A stretch of DNA of 64,000 bases from the NCBI GenBank assembly GCA_018335035.1, contig JAGXKT010000001.1, positions 124,001 through 188,000 on the forward strand, in the 5' to 3' direction. This DNA comes from Phycisphaerae bacterium (GTDB lineage Bacteria; Planctomycetota; Phycisphaerae; SM23-33). The translations under genes and the position numbers were made by a program. The notes under the pieces were generated by a model. That model saw only the letters and a program-made list of their open reading frames with translations, had not been told where the DNA came from and searched no databases. Below, piece after piece: positions 53,216 through 60,743 of the stretch (positions are counted from its first letter, which is position 1; each line of letters starts with the position of its first letter).

Positions 53216-53244
53216 TTGCTCGCTGAGGCGCCCTCAGGTAATAT
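53216..53244 (+). promoter_or_regulatory. Promoter with a palindrome in its spacer
   Basis: TTGCTC (53216-53221) and TAATAT (53239-53244) are spaced by 17 bases. The spacer contains CTGAGG-CGC-CCTCAG (53223-53237), an inverted repeat that could be a repressor operator. The next gene starts 134 bases later. Confidence 0.5.
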
Positions 53245-53378
53245 GAGTAGTGCGTTAGCGAGGTGGTGGCGATACGCACGCGACACCTGCCCCGTCGGGT
53301 CGGCGTCGCGTAACGGGCGCGACCCCATCGCACCGGTCGGCAAACCTGTCCGGAATACAGCTCTGGGAGTCCAAGAAC

Positions 53379-53897
53379 ATGTCACACAGATTGAGACGGA
53401 TCCGTGGCGCGGCTCGGCTGGACATAGGCCTGGGCGGGAACCGCAAGTCGGAATTCCTGATGATTGGCGTGCTGGGACTGATCATCGTCATCGCATTGAC
53501 GATCGCGATTGCGCAAATCGTCGGCGGCGGCGGGGACGGCGGTAGTGACGAGCCGCAGGAGGTGCGGTACCAGTGCCAGAACCCCGAGTGCGCGAAGGAT
53601 GGCAAGAAGTACGAGTGGTCGCCCGAGGGCGATCATCGAAGGGCCTCACCGGAGTTCGCGCAGTATAACTATGTGGAGTGCCCGCAGTGCGGCGAGAAGT
53701 CCGGGCTCCTCATGACGAAGTGCCCCGAATGCGGCAAGTGGTATGTGTCGGAGAGCACGAGGAACTTGGTCGAAAACGCAGGCGGGGTCCCCCCCGGACG
53801 CGGCGGCCGTATGCCGGAAGCCAAGTGTCCGCATTGCGGCACGGTTCTCTCGGAGTATTACGACCAGCAACGCCGCGAGCGTGAGGGGAAAGACTGA
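53379..53897 (+). CDS. Membrane-anchored multi-zinc-ribbon protein
   Basis: A 172-aa protein. One membrane segment (FLMIGVLGLIIVIALTIAIAQI, residues 26-48) is followed by a soluble part with four cysteine pairs arranged as zinc ribbons: CQNPEC, CPQCG, CPECG and CPHCG. The cysteines suggest binding of two or three zinc ions. It does not match a named family I know, but similar proteins are common in planctomycetes. The upstream leader is about 130 bases long. GGGAG lies about 9 bases before the ATG. Confidence 0.7.
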   Translation: MSHRLRRIRGAARLDIGLGGNRKSEFLMIGVLGLIIVIALTIAIAQIVGGGGDGGSDEPQEVRYQCQNPECAKDGKKYEWSPEGDHRRASPEFAQYNYVECPQCGEKSGLLMTKCPECGKWYVSESTRNLVENAGGVPPGRGGRMPEAKCPHCGTVLSEYYDQQRREREGKD

Positions 53898-53965
53898 CTG
53901 ACCTCGCATTGGCGATGGCGGGCTGGGGCGCATCGCGGAGTCTCCACGGACGCCTCGTGCGTGAG

Positions 53966-53986
53966 GCGAAACGGCATTTCGCTTTT
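53966..53986 (+). terminator. Weak intrinsic terminator
   Basis: GCGAAA (53966-53971) and TTTCGC (53977-53982) with a 5-base loop followed by TTTT, 68 bases after the zinc-ribbon gene stop. Confidence 0.5.
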
Positions 53987-54170
53987 GTGACGAGTTTTTT
54001 CTTGCCCCAAAGGGGGGTAAAGACCGTATATTGGTGGAAGAGTGGGGTGGACAACATGGGCGGCTTGCGATGACTGCGGTGCGTCCCCCCCCGCGCGCCA
54101 CGGCACGTAGGCCGCCCTCTCTATTTGCCCTTGTACCCGGCGGTATCGGCCGGTGGGACGGCGCATAACG

Positions 54171-54197
54171 ACGGGCCCGCGTGTGCGGCGGGCCCGT
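54171..54197 (-). terminator. Hairpin, possible terminator of rho
   Basis: Perfect 10-bp stem, ACGGGCCCGC (54171-54180) and GCGGGCCCGT (54188-54197), with a 7-base loop. It lies 70 bases after the rho stop and could serve either strand. Confidence 0.6.
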
Positions 54198-54266
54198 TAT
54201 TGGTGGTGCCGCCGATGGTCTCCGCGTGACGCGCTCAACCAGAGCGGCCGTGACGCGTGTTGACGG

Positions 54267-55427
54267 CTACAGATTGCGCGTGTCGAAGGAGCGGAGGAAC
54301 TCGTCGTTGGTGTCGAATTTCTCCAGGGCCCGCAGCAGCGTGGGCAGCTCTTCGTCGACGTTCAAACCGGAGAGGAACCGCCGTAGCATGTGCATCTTCG
54401 GCAGTTGCCACGGCTCGACGAGCAACTCTTCCTTTCGCGTGCCGGACTGCGGAATGCTCAGCGCCGGCCAGACGCGCTTCTCGGCGAGCTTGCGATCGAG
54501 CTGGAGTTCCATGTTGCCGGTGCCCTTGAACTCCTCGAAGATGAAATCATCCATGCGGCTGCCGGTCTCGATCAGTGCGGTCGCGAGGATGGTCAGCGAG
54601 CCGCCGTCCTCGAGGCGTCGTGCGGCGCCGAACTGGCGTTTGGGGGTCTCCAGCGCGCGGATGTCCACGCCGCCGGTCATGGTGCGTCCCGAGCCCTCGA
54701 CGTAGCGGTTGTAGGCCCGGCCGAGGCGCGTCAGCGAGTCCAGCAGCACGACCACGTCCTGGTCGAACTCGGCCATGCGTTTGGCCCGCTCGATGGTGAA
54801 CTCGGCCACGCGGACGTGATTCGAGATTGACTGGTCGTTGTTGGAGGCGATGACCTCGGCCTCGGGGCACTTGCGTTTGAAGTCGGTGACCTCCTCGGGG
54901 CGCTCGTCGACCAGGAGGATCATCACGTTGCAGTCGGGATTGTTCTCCGCCAGGGCGTTGGCGATCTGCTGAAGCAGGATGGTCTTGCCGCTTCGCGGGG
55001 GGGCCACGAGCAGGCCGCGTTGCCCCTTGCCGATCGGGCAGATCAAGTCCAGCACGCGCATCTCGATCGGTCCGCCCGGCGTTTCGAGTTTGAGTTGCGG
55101 GTGCGGGTCGACGACGGTGCGCTGGTTGAACGGCGTGACTTCGCTGTAATCGTCAACGCTCTTGCCGTTGATCGAGAGGATCTTTTCCAGCTTGGGCCCG
55201 CCCTTGCGTTTCGTCGGCGGGACGACCTCGCCCTCGATGTGCAGGCCGGTTCGCAGCCCGCCATGGCGGACGAAGTCCTTTCCCACGAACACGTCGCCCG
55301 GGGTGGGGCGGTAGTCGTTCTTGCCCTGCCGCAAGAAACCGTAGCCCTTTTCCGTGATCTCCAATACGCCGGAGCCGACGTCCTTGCCGTCGGCCGCTTG
55401 TTGTCTCGTGTTGACTGCTTGATCCAT
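54267..55427 (-). CDS. rho: Transcription termination factor Rho
   Basis: An RNA-dependent ATPase hexamer that ends untranslated transcription. At 386 aa it is a compact form: the N-terminal RNA-binding cold-shock-like domain (KGYGFLRQGKNDYRPTPGD) is close to the start, and the extra N-terminal Rho_N domain of longer homologues is absent. The ATPase has Walker A (APPRSGKTILL), the Q-loop region (EFDQDVVVLLDSLTRLGRAYN) and the R-loop (TGNMELQLDRKLAEKRVWPA). The start at 55427 is chosen because GGAAGG lies 7 bases upstream; 55526 is an unlikely start. Confidence 0.96.
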   Translation of the reverse strand: MDQAVNTRQQAADGKDVGSGVLEITEKGYGFLRQGKNDYRPTPGDVFVGKDFVRHGGLRTGLHIEGEVVPPTKRKGGPKLEKILSINGKSVDDYSEVTPFNQRTVVDPHPQLKLETPGGPIEMRVLDLICPIGKGQRGLLVAPPRSGKTILLQQIANALAENNPDCNVMILLVDERPEEVTDFKRKCPEAEVIASNNDQSISNHVRVAEFTIERAKRMAEFDQDVVVLLDSLTRLGRAYNRYVEGSGRTMTGGVDIRALETPKRQFGAARRLEDGGSLTILATALIETGSRMDDFIFEEFKGTGNMELQLDRKLAEKRVWPALSIPQSGTRKEELLVEPWQLPKMHMLRRFLSGLNVDEELPTLLRALEKFDTNDEFLRSFDTRNL

Positions 55428-55598
55428 GTCCGTACCTTCCTCAGTGTGACGAGCCCCGCTGTGCGATTCGGTTCCTTCTGCTGGTCGAGACCCCGCCTCC
55501 GTCGGCGGGCAGAGAGCGTCACGCACACACCCTTATACCCCCTCGTGGCGCTATCCTACTGTGCGACGGTGAGTATCCAAGAATTTTTTACGCGAAAA

Positions 55599-56336
55599 TC
55601 AGGCCGCACCCGACTCGCCGGCGGCAGCCAGCGCTTCGCGGAGGTCCAGCGTGCCCTCGTAGTACGCCCGCCCGACGACCACACCGGCACAGCCAGCGTC
55701 GCGGCATCGCCGGATATCGTCGATTCGCCGGACGCCGCCGGAGGCGATCACCGACACGTCCGTGGCGGCGATGACGTCGGCCGTGGCATCGACGTTCACA
55801 CCGGTGAGCATGCCGTCACGGGCGATGTCCGTGTAGACGATAGCGCCGAGATCGCTTCCGGCCACGCGTCGTGCCAGCTCGACCGGGCCCAACTCGAGCG
55901 GCTCGGTCCACCCCTCGGCGCAGAGCCGCCCGCCGCGTGCGTCCAGGCCCAGGGCGAGCAGCGAGCCCGGCAGCGTCGCGTCGTCCAGCAGCTCCTGGAA
56001 CCAGTCCCATTGTTTCATCGCGGCCGAGCCGACAACCAGCCGGTCGACGCCGAGATCGCGGTACGTTTCGATGGCGCTACGGTCGCGAATGCCTCCGCCG
56101 AATTCGATATGCAGATCGACGGCGTCACGGATGGCGCTGACGGCGGCCGTGTTGGCGAGTTGCCCGTCGCGGGCGGCGTCGAGGTCCACGACGTGGACCC
56201 ATCGCGCACCGGTGTCGGCGAAGCGGCGTGCCATGTCTGCGGGGTCGTCGGCGTAGGTCGTTTGCCGGTCGTAATCGCCCTGGGCGAGGCGGACGACCTT
56301 CCCGTCGCGAAGATCAATAGCGGGGAGAAGCTCCAT
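55599..56336 (-). CDS. hisA: Phosphoribosylformimino-5-aminoimidazole carboxamide ribotide isomerase
   Basis: An Amadori isomerase (245 aa, TIM barrel) in histidine synthesis. It has the paired phosphate-binding sites and catalytic aspartates (AIDLRDGKVVRLAQGDY and VYTDIARDGMLTGVN). The order on the minus strand is hisH then hisA, 64 bases apart, a common gene pair. No hisF or other his genes are in the window. Confidence 0.95.
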   Translation of the reverse strand: MELLPAIDLRDGKVVRLAQGDYDRQTTYADDPADMARRFADTGARWVHVVDLDAARDGQLANTAAVSAIRDAVDLHIEFGGGIRDRSAIETYRDLGVDRLVVGSAAMKQWDWFQELLDDATLPGSLLALGLDARGGRLCAEGWTEPLELGPVELARRVAGSDLGAIVYTDIARDGMLTGVNVDATADVIAATDVSVIASGGVRRIDDIRRCRDAGCAGVVVGRAYYEGTLDLREALAAAGESGAA

Positions 56337-56400
56337 GGCGTCTCAGGGCTATGCGGCGCACACGCCGCAGCCGACACGTGTCTCGGGCCGCACCATCGCT

Positions 56401-57024
56401 CTACAGCTTGACGAAGTTCTCGAGCAGCTTCAGTCCCACGGCCTGGCTCTTCTCGGGATGGAACTGCGTGGCGAAGACGTTCCCGCGCTGCACGGACGAG
56501 ACGAACTCGTAGCCGTAGTCCGTCGTGGTGACAATCGCGTCGTCGTCCATCGGCACCACGTGATAGCTGTGGGCGAAGTAGACGTAGGCGTCATTGTCGA
56601 TGCCGTCCAGCAAGGGCGTGTCGCGCCGTCTTCGAATGCGGTTCCAGCCCATGTGCGGCACGCTCAGCCGGACCGTCCGCCGCACGTCGTCGGGAAAGTC
56701 GAACCGCACGACCTTGCCTGCGAGCAGCCCCATGCCCGTATGCCGGCCGTTCTCGTACGATACGTCGAACAGCAGTTGCAGTCCGAGACAGAACCCGAGG
56801 TAGGGCACGCCGTCGCTGATCGCGTCGCGGACGGGCTTGAGCAGCCCGCGGGCTCGAAGTTGCCTCATCGCATCGCCGAACGCTGCCACGCCGGGCAGAA
56901 CAAGTTTCTCGGCGCGCGCAAGGTCGAGCGGGCTGGCGACAAGTTGCGCCTCGCCGCCGGCGTGCTCGAGGCCCTTGACGACGCTACGCAGATTCCCAAT
57001 GCCGTAGTCGATGACGGCGATCAC
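56401..57024 (-). CDS. hisH: Imidazole glycerol phosphate synthase, glutaminase subunit
   Basis: Supplies ammonia from glutamine to HisF for imidazole glycerol phosphate synthesis. The 207-aa class I amidotransferase has the nucleophile cysteine in YLGFCLGLQLL and the catalytic histidine and glutamate in TQFHPEKSQ. The start is placed at GTG 57024, giving the usual VIAVIDYGIGN opening, with GGGAAG about 8 bases upstream; an in-frame TTG at 57039 is less likely. HisF must be encoded elsewhere. Confidence 0.93.
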   Translation of the reverse strand: MIAVIDYGIGNLRSVVKGLEHAGGEAQLVASPLDLARAEKLVLPGVAAFGDAMRQLRARGLLKPVRDAISDGVPYLGFCLGLQLLFDVSYENGRHTGMGLLAGKVVRFDFPDDVRRTVRLSVPHMGWNRIRRRRDTPLLDGIDNDAYVYFAHSYHVVPMDDDAIVTTTDYGYEFVSSVQRGNVFATQFHPEKSQAVGLKLLENFVKL

Positions 57025-57075
57025 GGAAGAACTTCCCAACGCCCGCGTCGGCGAAGCGCGTCGTCGGTCGGGACG

Positions 57076-57765
57076 CTACCGGCTGACGACGGAAATCTCA
57101 ACGCGGCGGTTCTTGGCCTTGCCGGCCGCCGTCTTGTTCGGTGCCACCGGGTGCGTCTTGCCCATGGCCACGGTCTCGATGCGCTCGGCGTCAACGCCGT
57201 TGTCGCGCAGGTAGTGCGTCACGGCCATGGCGCGATTGGCCGAGAGATCCAGGTTGTCCTTCCAGAGCTTCTTGCTCCGGCGGATGGGGTCGCCGTCGGT
57301 GTACCCGTAGACGCGGACGGTCATTCCGGCGTACTGACCGCGGAGTTTAGCCAGGATGCCGGCCAGAGCCCGCTTGCCGCCGTCGGTCAGCGTGGCCCGT
57401 CCCGGCGCGAACAACACGTCGCTGCCCAGCGTGATGATCCGCGTCTCGCCATCGGGGCGCGGTGGTGGCGGCGTGTCGCCGCCGCGCACTTTATCCTCCA
57501 GCTTCGCTATTTCGCGATTGGCCTGCTTGAGATCGCTCTCGGAGGCCTTCAGATCGAGCTGGAGTCTTGTGTTTTTGGATTCGCATTGCGACAGGTCACT
57601 GCGCAACTGCTGGGCCTGTTGTTGCGTCGCGGCGTGCTCGGCGCTGAGATCGGCATACTGGCCCTGGAGGGACTTGTACTTCTTCTCCCAGTTCGTGCAT
57701 CCGATCGTGCCCGCTGCCAGCACGGCCAGAACGATGGTGGCCAAGGGGATTTTGACGATTCTCAT
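57076..57765 (-). CDS. OmpA/Pal-type outer-membrane lipoprotein
   Basis: A 229-aa lipoprotein. The signal peptide ends in LAAGTIGC, giving a lipid-linked cysteine. A coiled coil (LQGQYADLSAEHAATQQQAQ and QLDLKASESDLKQANRE) follows, then a proline-rich spacer and an OmpA-like peptidoglycan-binding domain with the characteristic GYTDGDPIRRSKKLWKDNLD and LSANRAMAVTHYLRDNGVD segments. It probably ties the outer membrane to the wall. AAGGAG lies about 9 bases before the start. Confidence 0.88.
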   Translation of the reverse strand: MRIVKIPLATIVLAVLAAGTIGCTNWEKKYKSLQGQYADLSAEHAATQQQAQQLRSDLSQCESKNTRLQLDLKASESDLKQANREIAKLEDKVRGGDTPPPPRPDGETRIITLGSDVLFAPGRATLTDGGKRALAGILAKLRGQYAGMTVRVYGYTDGDPIRRSKKLWKDNLDLSANRAMAVTHYLRDNGVDAERIETVAMGKTHPVAPNKTAAGKAKNRRVEISVVSR

Positions 57766-57887
57766 GCCGTCTGCTCCTTCTATCCATACGCCCGCAGTCT
57801 TCGAACCCACGTCCACAGGGGGATTATACTCATCTGATGCGCCGATGATAGGATTCGGTCCCGAAAAATCCCGCGGCAGGAAAATGA

Positions 57888-58397
57888 CTACAGCAGATCG
57901 CGCAGCAACGGGCGCAGCAACGCCTTGGCGCCGCACAGGCCCAGAATGCCACCCAAAACGACTACCGGCGTCAGCCAGGACCATTGCTCCATAACGGTGA
58001 TCCCGAGCGCCACGCCCGCGGCCGGCGGATGCGCGGTGTTCGTGACGACCATTGCGAAGATCGCCACCCCCACTGCGGTTGCACCGAACACCGCGTGCGG
58101 ATAGTTGTCGATTGCCCAGACTTGCTGCGGCAGGGGGGTGATGTGCATCAACCACCACGCCAGCGTGCCGGCGATCGTCCCGATGACGTAGCCGCCGACG
58201 AGGTAGCGAACACGGGCGACGCGATGCTGCGGCATGGTAAAGGCGATGAACGTGCTGGCCCCAAGAGCTGCGATCACCGTGACGTTGGAGATGGCGCACA
58301 GACCACCGAGAACGACGAACATCGCCGCCATGGCCAGAAGGCACTGAAGCACATACGGGCGCTTGTGCCGCAGGAACTGTCTGTCAAGTACATGCAT
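57888..58397 (-). CDS. HPP family membrane protein
   Basis: A 169-aa protein with four hydrophobic segments and the name-giving motif HPP in NTAHPPAAGVALG, which fits the HPP family (a cyanobacterial member was reported to transport nitrite). The N-terminus (QFLRHKRPYVLQCLLAMA) and the TFIAFTMP loop also fit. No ribosome-binding site is evident before the ATG at 58397. Function in this organism is unknown. It reads toward the OmpA-type lipoprotein gene but 122 bases separate them. Confidence 0.75.
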   Translation of the reverse strand: MHVLDRQFLRHKRPYVLQCLLAMAAMFVVLGGLCAISNVTVIAALGASTFIAFTMPQHRVARVRYLVGGYVIGTIAGTLAWWLMHITPLPQQVWAIDNYPHAVFGATAVGVAIFAMVVTNTAHPPAAGVALGITVMEQWSWLTPVVVLGGILGLCGAKALLRPLLRDLL

Positions 58398-58553
58398 AGG
58401 CCGGCCGAAATATGCTCTGCGACCGGGGCATCGCGCCCGGCTCAAGTCCGCCTCATGCCCAGTATTAAATCGGCGGACGCGCGGGGCATAATGAGCGAAT
58501 CTTTCGGTCCGTTCGCAGGTTGTACTATCGATGCCGAAGAAAGGAAATGCGCC

Positions 58554-59852
58554 ATGACCCGCATGTGTCGTCTCGTGTGCCTCGGCGGCCTGGTTGCCGC
58601 CATCGCCATGCCGCTCCAGGCGGGCGATTGGCCTCAGTGGCGCGGCCGCCATCGCTCCGGCGTGACCGCCGAGCCATCGGGATACGCCGATGGTTGGACG
58701 CCCAAACGCCTCTGGACCCGCGAGGTCGGTGCGGGGTGTACGTCGCCCGTACTCGTCGACGGCCGGGTGTACGTGATGGGCTACCACGGGCCGCGGGATC
58801 ATCGCAAACGCGCCGGGCACGACGTGGTCTACTGTCTGGACGCACGCACCGGCGACGTGGCATGGAAGCAGCGTTATCTCTGTCGCTATCAGGGCCGGCA
58901 TCGCAACGGGGATACGAAACGCTACGGCGGCCCCAATTCCACGCCCACCGTTGACGCCGAGACCGGCTACCTCTACACGCTCAGCATCGACGGCGACCTG
59001 CGCTGCTGGAACACGCGCGAGAAGGGACGACTCGTCTGGTCGCAGAACCTCTACGACGCTTACAAAGTTGAGCGCCGGCCGAACGTCGGCGGGGGGCTTC
59101 GAGACTTCGGCTACACGACCACTCCGCTGCTTGCCGGCGAGACGGTTATCGTTGAGGTCGGTTCGACGCGGGCGGGGACGGTGATGGCCTTCGACAAGCG
59201 CGAGGGCGCGCGGCGGTGGGCCTCGCAATGCAAGGACCCCGGCGGGCATTCCAGCGGACCGGTGGCGATGACCGTCGAGGGCGTTCCGTGCGTCGTGACG
59301 CTGACGCTTCGCCGGCTGGTCGTGATGCGTATCGACCCCGGCCATGAGGGCAAGACCGTCGCCTCGGTCGACTGGAAGACCGCCTACGGGACCAACATTC
59401 CCACCCCGGCCGTCGTGGGCAATCGCGTGCTGGTCACCTCGGCCTACAACGTCAGCCGCACGGCGATGTTCGAGATTTCCACCGGCGGCGCCAAGCGCCT
59501 GTGGACGAGCCGAGCGCATGCGACCGTGTCCAGCCCGCTCGTTAACAACGGCCGCGTGTATCTGGTCCGCGGGGCATGTACCTGCCTCGATGCCGCCACG
59601 GGCGAGCGCCTCTGGCGCGGCGGGCGGTTCGACCACGGCTCATGCCTGATCACCGGCGACGACAAGCTTGTCGCGTTCGGCCGGCGGGACGTGGCGCTTC
59701 TGGACGCCACGGCAGACGACTACCGCGAGCTGGCGCGGCTCCGTGGCGTGGTCGGCGACGTGTGCTACCCGCACGTGACGCTGGCCGATGGTATCCTGCT
59801 GTGCAAGGACAAGAGCGGCAAGCTCGTGGCGTTCGACGTGGGCGGGCGGTGA
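58554..59852 (+). CDS. Secreted PQQ-propeller protein, second copy
   Basis: A 432-aa exported protein. A signal peptide (LVCLGGLVAAIAMPLQAGD) is followed directly by WPQWRGRHRSGV, the opening motif shared with the protein at 12712, and by repeated beta-propeller blades (VYCLDARTGDVAWKQRY, LYTLSIDGDLRCWNTREKG, TVMAFDKREGARRWASQ). It resembles a PQQ-like BamB repeat protein; a quinoprotein function is not established. AAAGGAA lies about 8 bases before the start. The two copies are about 44 kb apart, each next to unrelated envelope genes. Confidence 0.83.
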   Translation: MTRMCRLVCLGGLVAAIAMPLQAGDWPQWRGRHRSGVTAEPSGYADGWTPKRLWTREVGAGCTSPVLVDGRVYVMGYHGPRDHRKRAGHDVVYCLDARTGDVAWKQRYLCRYQGRHRNGDTKRYGGPNSTPTVDAETGYLYTLSIDGDLRCWNTREKGRLVWSQNLYDAYKVERRPNVGGGLRDFGYTTTPLLAGETVIVEVGSTRAGTVMAFDKREGARRWASQCKDPGGHSSGPVAMTVEGVPCVVTLTLRRLVVMRIDPGHEGKTVASVDWKTAYGTNIPTPAVVGNRVLVTSAYNVSRTAMFEISTGGAKRLWTSRAHATVSSPLVNNGRVYLVRGACTCLDAATGERLWRGGRFDHGSCLITGDDKLVAFGRRDVALLDATADDYRELARLRGVVGDVCYPHVTLADGILLCKDKSGKLVAFDVGGR

Positions 59853-59861
59853 GCCGGGCGG

Positions 59862-60116
59862 TCAGCCCGTCGGGCGAATCCGCGCCGGCACGCGCAAGGT
59901 GCAGACCACCGAGGAGGCGACGAACCGTTTCGGCTTGTATGTCTCCTTGATCGGGATGAGATGGACCTCGCCGCGGGCGCGGCGGCAGAGCTTGCACGTG
60001 ACTCCGATCTGCCGGGTCAGTTGCATCACGGCGAGGAACTCCGTGATGTCCTCGGCCGGGACGGATAACGTGATGATCTGGGCGGTGCTATTGGTCGGTT
60101 CGCTGAGCCCCGTCAT
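59862..60116 (-). CDS. Small hypothetical protein
   Basis: An 84-aa ORF (opens MTGLSEPTNSTAQIITLSVP, middle VTCKLCRRARGEVHLIPI) convergent with the second PQQ gene and ending 9 bases after it. It has a CKLC cysteine pair but no recognised family. The start is a guess; the frame stays open further upstream. Codon use is compatible with a real gene, but support is limited. Confidence 0.4.
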   Translation of the reverse strand: MTGLSEPTNSTAQIITLSVPAEDITEFLAVMQLTRQIGVTCKLCRRARGEVHLIPIKETYKPKRFVASSVVCTLRVPARIRPTG

Positions 60117-60358
60117 GGCGGCCGGCTGGGCGAGTGGCGGTACCGCGCCCGCCGGATGGCTAATCGCATACGGGGCGTAGCGGATGCGAGGCGGCAGGCG
60201 ACGCGCCCGTGATGCGGGTGCGCCCGTGACCCGGGTCGGGAGGCGGCAGGTCGGCGCGGAGTAACACGCCGGCCCGCCGCGGTCGTCCACCGTCGCGCTG
60301 GCATGCAGGCCGCGTGTATGCCACAATGGCTTCGGACCATGGATCAGGTGGGCGGTCG

Positions 60359-60694
60359 ATGACGGAGCAGGTGAATCCGGGCCGGGAGCGACGCGAAGAT
60401 GCGCGACGGGCTGCGGCGCACCGCGTGGTCGTTCTGGACGGGAACGACCGCGTTGTCGCGCGTGGGCGTACGGCGAACATCTCTGTCGACGGCGTGCTGC
60501 TGATCGCACCGCGCACCGAGGCGCTGCGACAGGGCCGAGAGGTGGTCGTTGAAATCGACGTGCCCAAGATCGCTCACGGACAGGTCCGCCGGGGACAGCA
60601 CCGTACAGTACGCTATCGCGGACGCGTTGTGCGGACACAGCAGCTTGGGCAGTTGCTCGGCGTGGGGCTGGAGTTTGTGGAGAAGCTCGCCTGA
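60359..60694 (+). CDS. PilZ-domain protein
   Basis: A 111-aa single-domain protein. The first part has the arginine motif RERREDARRAA and the core has TANISVDGVLL, matching the c-di-GMP-binding pattern of PilZ (RxxxR and (D/N)xSxxG). It probably reports c-di-GMP levels, with an unknown target; no flagellar or cellulose genes are adjacent. The start at 60359 is favoured over 60314 because AGGTGG lies 8 bases upstream. Confidence 0.75.
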   Translation: MTEQVNPGRERREDARRAAAHRVVVLDGNDRVVARGRTANISVDGVLLIAPRTEALRQGREVVVEIDVPKIAHGQVRRGQHRTVRYRGRVVRTQQLGQLLGVGLEFVEKLA

Positions 60695-60743
60695 GCATGC
60701 CGCCGCGGGGATTATCCGTGCGGGACAGCAGGCCTGTCGGCGC

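Larger units (their letters stand above)
53898..54266. other. Intergenic region between convergent genes
   Basis: 369 bases with no supported ORF. It holds two terminator-like hairpins (53966 and 54171) and an AT-rich stretch near 53990-54035 with CCCC-AAAGG-GGGG; nothing further is recognised. Confidence 0.5.

Noticed and set aside
57984-58553. N-terminal extension of the second PQQ protein
   Set aside because: The frame stays open upstream but overlaps the HPP gene; the signal peptide begins at the ATG at 58554 with a good ribosome site.
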